A stretch of DNA of 64,000 bases from positions 13,170 through 77,169 of the forward strand of contig CAZEBB010000006.1 of NCBI GenBank assembly GCA_964510345.1, read 5' to 3'. Shown here one piece after another: positions 59,201-64,000 of the stretch (within the stretch, counting starts at the first letter, position 1; each line of letters begins with the position of its first letter). This stretch comes from JAAYQA01 sp964510345 (GTDB lineage Bacteria > Bacillota > Clostridia > Tissierellales > Peptoniphilaceae). The position numbers were made by a program, and so were the translations under genes. The notes under the pieces were generated by a model, which did not search any database, was not told the DNA's origin, and was given only the letters and a program-made list of their open reading frames with translations.

Positions 59201-62200
59201 GGTTCGTCTTTCGCTTCCAGTTCCAACCGTCTCGCCTGCGCGTCCGATCCTTCGGCCATTTGCTCGGCCGTTTTTACGAGATCTGTCTCCTGCCATTTGT
59301 TCGTTATAATGAACTCTTCTTGATTGTATTGGGTCGTGTAGTTCTCTACCTGGTCCTCTATGAGGGTATAGACGATCTCATCACCGTTGTCGTTATCACG
59401 GGGCAGATTCACAAATATGCCGACCAGTCGCCCATCCTTCAAGATGATCGGTTCTACCGGTTCGCCGTCGGCATGGACGGCCGGTTCTTCATCGGCCAAC
59501 AGATGTACCGTGATGTCCGGTCGTGGGCCTACTCCACCGTCCCAAACTTTCGTGAATCGCAGATCCATCCCCTTTGGCGGAACGATCAAAACTTCATTTG
59601 AGGTTGTTGGCTCATCTTCATTGATGGTGATGGTCGCTTGGTTCGGTACTTCAGTATTGATATATCCGCTCAGGTCTGCATCGGCTGCGATATGGGCATC
59701 GATCACTAAAGTAATCGTCTTGCCTGCGTATTGGCCGATGCCTTCCGTGATGTCGAGCGTTACGACATTACCGGCACCGTCAGATACCAGCGTGTTGAGA
59801 TATTCATCCGAACCGCCGTCCACCCATACATCGATCGCATCGATCACAAATACCGATTCGAGTTGATCGGAGAGACTGATCCTTTCGTATCCTTCCACAT
59901 TGGTCGGCACGTGATAAGTGACTTTGAAGCGGAACGGCTCGTCTTTTGCTTCGAGTTCCAGACGTCTCGCTTGTGCTGCGGATCCTGCCGCCATTTGTTC
60001 TGCAGTCTTCAAGAGGACAGTATCTTCCCATTTATTGGTGATGACCCGAGTCTCCTGATTTATCTCCGTCTTATATCCTCTGATCGGATCCTCGACGAGG
60101 AGGTAGTTAATCAACGCGCCTTGATCATCGTACTTCGGCAAGTTGATAAATGTGCCATTTAAGGTCGGATGCGTCAAGACGATCGGCGCAACTGCCGTAC
60201 CGTCCACATGAGAAGCCACGACATTTCCTGCCATCAGTCGTACCGTTACATCCGGTCTCGGTGTGCTTCCGCCGTCCCAAGCTTTCACAAACGGTACTTC
60301 CGTCACCAAGGTATTGACGAACTGATTGTCTTCGACCTCGGTCGTCGCATACCCGGGAACCCCGATTTCTTTCACATCGTATGCGATCAAATTTCCGTCA
60401 GCATCATACTCAGGAACCTCCGTAAAGGTATAGTTCCAGTTACCTTCCGCATCGGGTGTGACTTGGACGATTCGATAAGGCGTCGTGTCGTCATTTTGCG
60501 TCAGTGTCAAAATGATCGAGGTCGGTCTGGATTGTTCCGCATTGTCGTTGTCGATCCACGTTTTCTGCACCGGGATCTCGATCAAACCGCTTCTGGTATT
60601 GGTTACGGTAAGAACTTCTCCCTCGCCTTCGACAACCTTTGTTCCGTAGGTCGGCGTGTAACCGTCGACTTCGGTTTCAATGATCGTGTACTTTATCTTG
60701 TTTCCTTCGTTGTCAAAAACGGGAATGGCTGTAAACTCACCGGTCAGTGTTCCCGGTTCCAAGGTAATCGGATCGACCGGGTTATCCTCGTTGTCCACCA
60801 CCGGAGCTCCGTTCGCAAGAAGGGTGATTTCTACGGCAGGACGAGGATCGCCTTCGTCTTTCCAGATTTTTTCGAACGGAATATCCGTGATATCCGATCT
60901 CGTATTGATCAAATTGTATCCTTCGACAACGGACTCGTATCCGTCGATCGCAACTTCGCCGATCGTATACGAATATTCTTCCCCTGTCACATCGTCAAAT
61001 GCGTCAAGATCATTAAAAGCATAGCTCCAAACACCATCCGCATTCGGAGTGACCGATTTACGTTCGACTTCTGTCGTTCCAAGGTAGAGCACGACTTCGA
61101 TGCTCGTGGGTCGCAGGCTCGTGTCACCGGCATCGTTCCAAGTTTTTAAGCCTTTGACGTCAGTCTTTCCGTCGTTTCTGTTGGTGATGATCCATGTGCC
61201 TTCGTCATTTTGGTAGATGTCCGGAGTTTGCGTATAGCCATCAGGAATCTCTTCATTGACAGAGTAACGGATGACCTCACCCACTGCATTGTACTTGTCA
61301 AGCCCGATAAAGGAGCCCTTCCACTGTCTTGCTGCGGATAGGGTGATCTCATGTGGAGTCGGTTGATTATCCGCTAAAAGATTGACCACGACACTCGCCG
61401 CTTCCGGTCCGATCCATCTCTTTTCTACATTGACATCGACAACTTCATCATTGTCATTACTGATCGAATCACCAAAGACTCGAACTTCATAGTTATCGTC
61501 GATGAATTCTTCGATTTCTCCGGCTTCGTTTACCCTCAAGAAGACTTCTTCAAAGGTATATGCGATCTCAGCCGCGGTCGTATTCTGATCATCACCGGGG
61601 ATTGCTACTTCTTTATACTTCGGTAAATCTTCAAACGTATACTCGGTAGCCGGGTGCTCGAGGTCCTTATAAATTGCGTTCCCCTCGTTGTCCAGCGCTT
61701 TCTCACCGTCCGCTAAGAGATAAACGCGAATGGTCGGCTTAATCGTCGGTCCGCCGATCCAATGCTTGGTGACCGTTTTGTCGACTGTCTCATTATTCAC
61801 GTTTGTAAAGGTATAGTAACCGTCGTGATACGCGTCATTCGGCTCTGTTGTCACCGTGGTCGTATAGCCCGGCACGGGCACTTCCTGTGCATAATAGTCG
61901 ATCTCTGTACCGTCGGGATAATACTTCGGCAGCGGTTGAACCGTTTCGTAGATATACGGGGGTTCCGTCACCGTCAATCCGCCGAGCAAGAAGTCTTCCC
62001 CTCCCGCGGGATTCGTACGATACAGATTAAAGCGTACTTCCGGCCACGGTTGCGGTGCGTTTTTCCAGATCTTTTGTCCCGCGAGTTTGACGAGCTCCGT
62101 ATTGCGGTTGGTATACTCCCATACTCCATCGTTGAGCACCGGTCCATCTACGGTATATCCCGGCGAGGGATTGATTTCTCTCGCTTCATAGACGACCGTG

Positions 62201-64000
62201 TTCAGAGTGATGGGGTCGTATTTCGGTAAATCGGACCACAGATGGTGCCATTCATTGGCATCATTGAGCGTTACGGTCATTTGCTCTTCTGCATTAGGAT
62301 AGGGGAATGTAGTGGTTCCCACTCGTGTCCACAAGCCGAACTCTGCTTGTGTGAGTTTCGGTCCGATCCAATGCTTACGGATTTCATGCTGAGCCGTTTC
62401 GTTGTTCGTGTTAATGATCAAATGCGGATTGACATAGGTGATTTCATTTCCTTGATTGTCCGTATTGGCGTATTTCGTAAACGGTCCGACGATATTTGGA
62501 TCCGTCTCATATGACGTGTCATAGTTGGCGGATACGTCGACACCATTCAGCATGATCGCCGTCTCTCGAACGCCGTATTGAATCAGATTACCTTCGATAT
62601 CGCGCAATGGGACATTTTCAAAAATGAACTCCGTGTCGCCATTGTGGTTGTTGATATTGGTCGTAGGAGACGATATGGCGTCAACCGTATCGATGACGAC
62701 ATCCGGTGCGGCTACATCAAATAATTCAAAGCGTAGCAGATCCGCTTTGCGTAACGGCCCGCCTTCCCATCGCTTCTTGAAACGGACATGTCCTTCTTCT
62801 AATTTGACATAGACTGTATTGGAATTATGCAGCGTGTTATCGATGAGTAATGTCGCATTGTTGGGAATAAAGCGGTTTCTATTGGTATACGCAACCGTTC
62901 CATCCGCAGCAAATGTTTCCGGTTTCAGTTCGGCGGGGATCGTTACAATGACGGTCTTCCCCGCTAAATTCGTTGGAAAGTCGTAGTCTGCGGTATCAAT
63001 CGTAAAGGTAAATACATTCCCCGTGATATTGGGAGTTCCCATCGCTTTTATGCTGGTGGTTCCTACCATCACATCGTATTCAGTCAGAGCATTGGCAGGA
63101 AATTGCAGGTCCGCGCTCAACGTGTCACCGAAAGTCATCGTGGTGGCAGTTGCAGCAGATCCGGGGATATAGTACTCGATCTCATAGCCAAATGAGGAAT
63201 CGGTGATCGTATTGTACTGGATCGGCGTTCTCGGATCGCCTTCAGCCAGTGTTTCGCCGCCGTCGACGACAAACTTGGTCACCGACGCTTCGCCCGCTGC
63301 GGTATTTGTAATCGTGATTCCTTGGGTGATATCGTTGATGTCATTGCGAATCGCCGAAGAAGTGTAGCCGGGAATTGTGATCTCCCGTATTCCGTAGATG
63401 ATCGGCGTGTTATTGTCGTACATCGGCAAATCATCAAATGAACCCGTCCATGTGGGTGCGGACAATTCAATTGTCTTTCCGGATGCCACCCCGTTGACCA
63501 ATAGTTCAACTTCTACCGTAGTGCCTTCATCACCGATCCATCTCTTCAATACCAGCAAATCAAATGTCTTGTAGGTTACGATGACCGGCGGTGAAGGGAT
63601 CGTCGTCGTTCCATACGTCATGGAAGCAGCATTGGGAATGTTCGCATCGTAGACATTATTTTGCGTCATATCCAGTTTTGCATTGATGCGTACAATCAGC
63701 TTTTTCCCTGCGATCGCATTGAAATCATCTGCATTCTCGTAGACGATACTCAATTGATTCGCGGTGTACGTGATATTCGCCTTTTGTTTTAAGGTCGTCG
63801 GTGCTGATCCAGGGTAGACCGGCGAATTATCGATGAGTAGCGTTACGGCATCAGCCGCGACTCCACCGGTCGGGATGTTCAGAAGCATCCTTGCATCAAA
63901 TTGATCGCTAAAAGTGATCGACTCATAATTGGCCAAATCAGAAGGGAGTTGGAACTCCAGTTCGAAACTGAATTGGTCATCCTGCAATTCTCGGTTGGTA
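56236..64000 (-). CDS. Giant sortase-anchored Cna-B repeat surface protein, 5' end outside window
   Basis: The frame is open to the right edge (at least 2587 residues), so the signal peptide is missing. It contains about a dozen and a half Cna-B type domains, each built as K-x-W (for example GEKTWNDGG, KVWDGG) to a closing N-T or N-K (VNTK, ITNKW), the Lys and Asn of internal isopeptide bonds. Two longer domains (KTAEQMA to SNEVLI) are duplicated about 735 bases apart. A SpaA-like region holds an acidic low-complexity insert (57800-58140). The end has a Pro-Lys-Asp repeat spacer, NPTTG sortase motif, a hydrophobic span and KKRK. It is likely a cell-wall adhesin or stalk. Confidence 0.92.
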   Translation of the reverse strand, partial: TNRELQDDQFSFELEFQLPSDLANYESITFSDQFDARMLLNIPTGGVAADAVTLLIDNSPVYPGSAPTTLKQKANITYTANQLSIVYENADDFNAIAGKKLIVRINAKLDMTQNNVYDANIPNAASMTYGTTTIPSPPVIVTYKTFDLLVLKRWIGDEGTTVEVELLVNGVASGKTIELSAPTWTGSFDDLPMYDNNTPIIYGIREITIPGYTSSAIRNDINDITQGITITNTAAGEASVTKFVVDGGETLAEGDPRTPIQYNTITDSSFGYEIEYYIPGSAATATTMTFGDTLSADLQFPANALTEYDVMVGTTSIKAMGTPNITGNVFTFTIDTADYDFPTNLAGKTVIVTIPAELKPETFAADGTVAYTNRNRFIPNNATLLIDNTLHNSNTVYVKLEEGHVRFKKRWEGGPLRKADLLRFELFDVAAPDVVIDTVDAISSPTTNINNHNGDTEFIFENVPLRDIEGNLIQYGVRETAIMLNGVDVSANYDTSYETDPNIVGPFTKYANTDNQGNEITYVNPHLIINTNNETAQHEIRKHWIGPKLTQAEFGLWTRVGTTTFPYPNAEEQMTVTLNDANEWHHLWSDLPKYDPITLNTVVYEAREINPSPGYTVDGPVLNDGVWEYTNRNTELVKLAGQKIWKNAPQPWPEVRFNLYRTNPAGGEDFLLGGLTVTEPPYIYETVQPLPKYYPDGTEIDYYAQEVPVPGYTTTVTTEPNDAYHDGYYTFTNVNNETVDKTVTKHWIGGPTIKPTIRVYLLADGEKALDNEGNAIYKDLEHPATEYTFEDLPKYKEVAIPGDDQNTTAAEIAYTFEEVFLRVNEAGEIEEFIDDNYEVRVFGDSISNDNDEVVDVNVEKRWIGPEAASVVVNLLADNQPTPHEITLSAARQWKGSFIGLDKYNAVGEVIRYSVNEEIPDGYTQTPDIYQNDEGTWIITNRNDGKTDVKGLKTWNDAGDTSLRPTSIEVVLYLGTTEVERKSVTPNADGVWSYAFNDLDAFDDVTGEEYSYTIGEVAIDGYESVVEGYNLINTRSDITDIPFEKIWKDEGDPRPAVEITLLANGAPVVDNEDNPVDPITLEPGTLTGEFTAIPVFDNEGNKIKYTIIETEVDGYTPTYGTKVVEGEGEVLTVTNTRSGLIEIPVQKTWIDNDNAEQSRPTSIILTLTQNDDTTPYRIVQVTPDAEGNWNYTFTEVPEYDADGNLIAYDVKEIGVPGYATTEVEDNQFVNTLVTEVPFVKAWDGGSTPRPDVTVRLMAGNVVASHVDGTAVAPIVLTHPTLNGTFINLPKYDDQGALINYLLVEDPIRGYKTEINQETRVITNKWEDTVLLKTAEQMAAGSAAQARRLELEAKDEPFRFKVTYHVPTNVEGYERISLSDQLESVFVIDAIDVWVDGGSDEYLNTLVSDGAGNVVTLDITEGIGQYAGKTITLVIDAHIAADADLSGYINTEVPNQATITINEDEPTTSNEVLIVPPKGMDLRFTKVWDGGVGPRPDITVHLLADEEPAVHADGEPVEPIILKDGRLVGIFVNLPRDNDNGDEIVYTLIEDQVENYTTQYNQEEFIITNKWQETDLVKTAEQMAEGSDAQARRLELEAKDEPFRFKVTYQVPENVLGYTKITLADDLDDVFVIDAMDVLVDGVSDEHLKTIVTNGAGNVVTLEITEGIDAYAGSTLTLVINAHIDPDADLSGYLHSEVPNEATITINDGTPSTSNEVLIAPPETINLCVNKVWIDINGAPLNAEDIPVASVTIDIFKPGQTDPVKTVVLNAANNWAMSVQGLQRYENSVLIEYTAKEREEIDGFDVTIGKGACGVGFTVENKRTPDEGLGFSFDKTDALTQGALPGATFTLYEFDAETVVATSSSNALGVVEFTGITEGMYRMVETTTPSGYIANPVTFTVIVSVDGTTINGTDANETVIANVPVEVDEYTAVLIKTDEVDRLLPGATFELYRKGVVQEEEPPAPDTPPVTDEPINEVEALTLDEDTEDAVLEEPAEEAPVSEDAISEGESTEAILSENDQTENAVSEDAVSEGAVSEDAVSEEAVFVEVVETTESETKALRQAPEDESIGTYTTDKNGQIIVEGLEAGEYYFEEIAAPIGYEMTESIYGFVVPEPEEDETPFTVVIHAINRAKTVDINGEKTWNDGGSNNRPEQITVILLQNGERVDSRTVTADDNWMYSFTGWPTHSVSGDEYEYTVDEEAVAGYTRTFGEGYDLINSKDSVYGTIRGEKTWVNDTASDRPVSITVVLYRDKNRIDSKVVTAADDWKYEFGPVLIEDTDGTQPLYTVDEEGLPSGYTKKVYGPNIVNTKTPPPTEPEIENIRGEKKWIGDKVMDRPAKIVVILYRDGVELERKDVTAADNWKYNFGDFVVKESNGTTHSYTIKEVVPAGYTERYQGYNIINTKTPDTPEEPDTPTYAPISGTKTWKGDTASDRPESIVVVLYKDGEEIDRKTISAANGWAYDFGEHVIREANGTRHTYKVGEIVPAGYEVSFDGYNLVNTKKDDPGTEPKPDTDPKPETDPKPSTDPKPTPKPDPKPTPKPDPKPDPKPAPRPGTKNPTTGDAGVIGFALTALAAAGALVIVRKKRK

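Noticed and set aside
1..64000. CRISPR array, integrase, transposase or prophage genes
   Set aside because: No regularly spaced repeats and no recombinase or phage gene were found anywhere in the window.

Overview
The window is a chromosomal segment of a low-to-mid GC, amino-acid-fermenting anaerobic Firmicute, most likely class Clostridia in the Peptostreptococcales/Tissierellales sphere. This rests on gene content: a selenocysteine-containing glycine-reductase-type module (grdX-grdE-grdB), NAD-type glutamate dehydrogenase, Rex, a T-box leader on proS, CIRCE-controlled groESL, the yacP-rlmB-thyX-cysS cluster, dprA-topA, and a sortase-anchored Cna-B adhesin. No species is claimed. Most genes lie on the minus strand.

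Layout. Bases 1-5240 form an AT-rich accessory locus: an AgrA/AgrC-like two-component system, a 47-residue AgrD-like peptide without cysteine coupled to a short membrane protein, a small secreted protein, and three multi-pass membrane proteins, the last cut by the window edge. Bases 5300-14500 hold tRNA-Thr, yacP, rlmB, thyX, cysS, gltX, an HD hydrolase, a purine permease, and on the plus strand a YczE-like membrane protein and an M18 aminopeptidase. Bases 14500-20450 hold an OmpR/histidine-kinase pair with a secreted ferritin-like DUF2202 protein, a YkvI-like transporter behind a structured leader, and a LysM/deacetylase lipoprotein. Bases 20500-32100 are housekeeping: an HPrK/PEPCK-like P-loop protein, guaB, groEL/groES, an OGG-type glycosylase, gdhA, rmuC, an ABC-F ATPase and rex. 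Bases 32200-43100 hold a structured repeat element, an NSS symporter, proS with T-box, topA, dprA, and two near-identical cstA genes around a ferritin-like gene.

Bases 43500-54700 are the respiratory and amino-acid reduction part: an AIM24 protein, cytochrome c maturation genes resC and resB, a lipoprotein-type pentaheme nitrite reductase (nrfA), a Crp/Fnr regulator, grdB (UGA = selenocysteine), grdE, grdX, a divergent sodium:solute symporter, and an XRE regulator with a stop at its expected second codon. The right end has trmO, a hemolysin III-type membrane protein and a giant Cna-B surface protein of more than 2580 residues that runs off the window.

The genes fit an anaerobe living on amino acids and peptides. 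CstA, NSS, SSS and YkvI-like carriers bring in substrates, Gdh and the Grd module provide oxidation and reduction arms, Rex and Crp/Fnr sense redox state, and NrfA with ResBC offers ammonifying nitrite reduction. The most novel-looking parts are the left-end peptide/sensor locus, the structured element between rex and the NSS gene, the ykvI leader, the long palindrome beside grdB, and NrfA without a visible NrfH.
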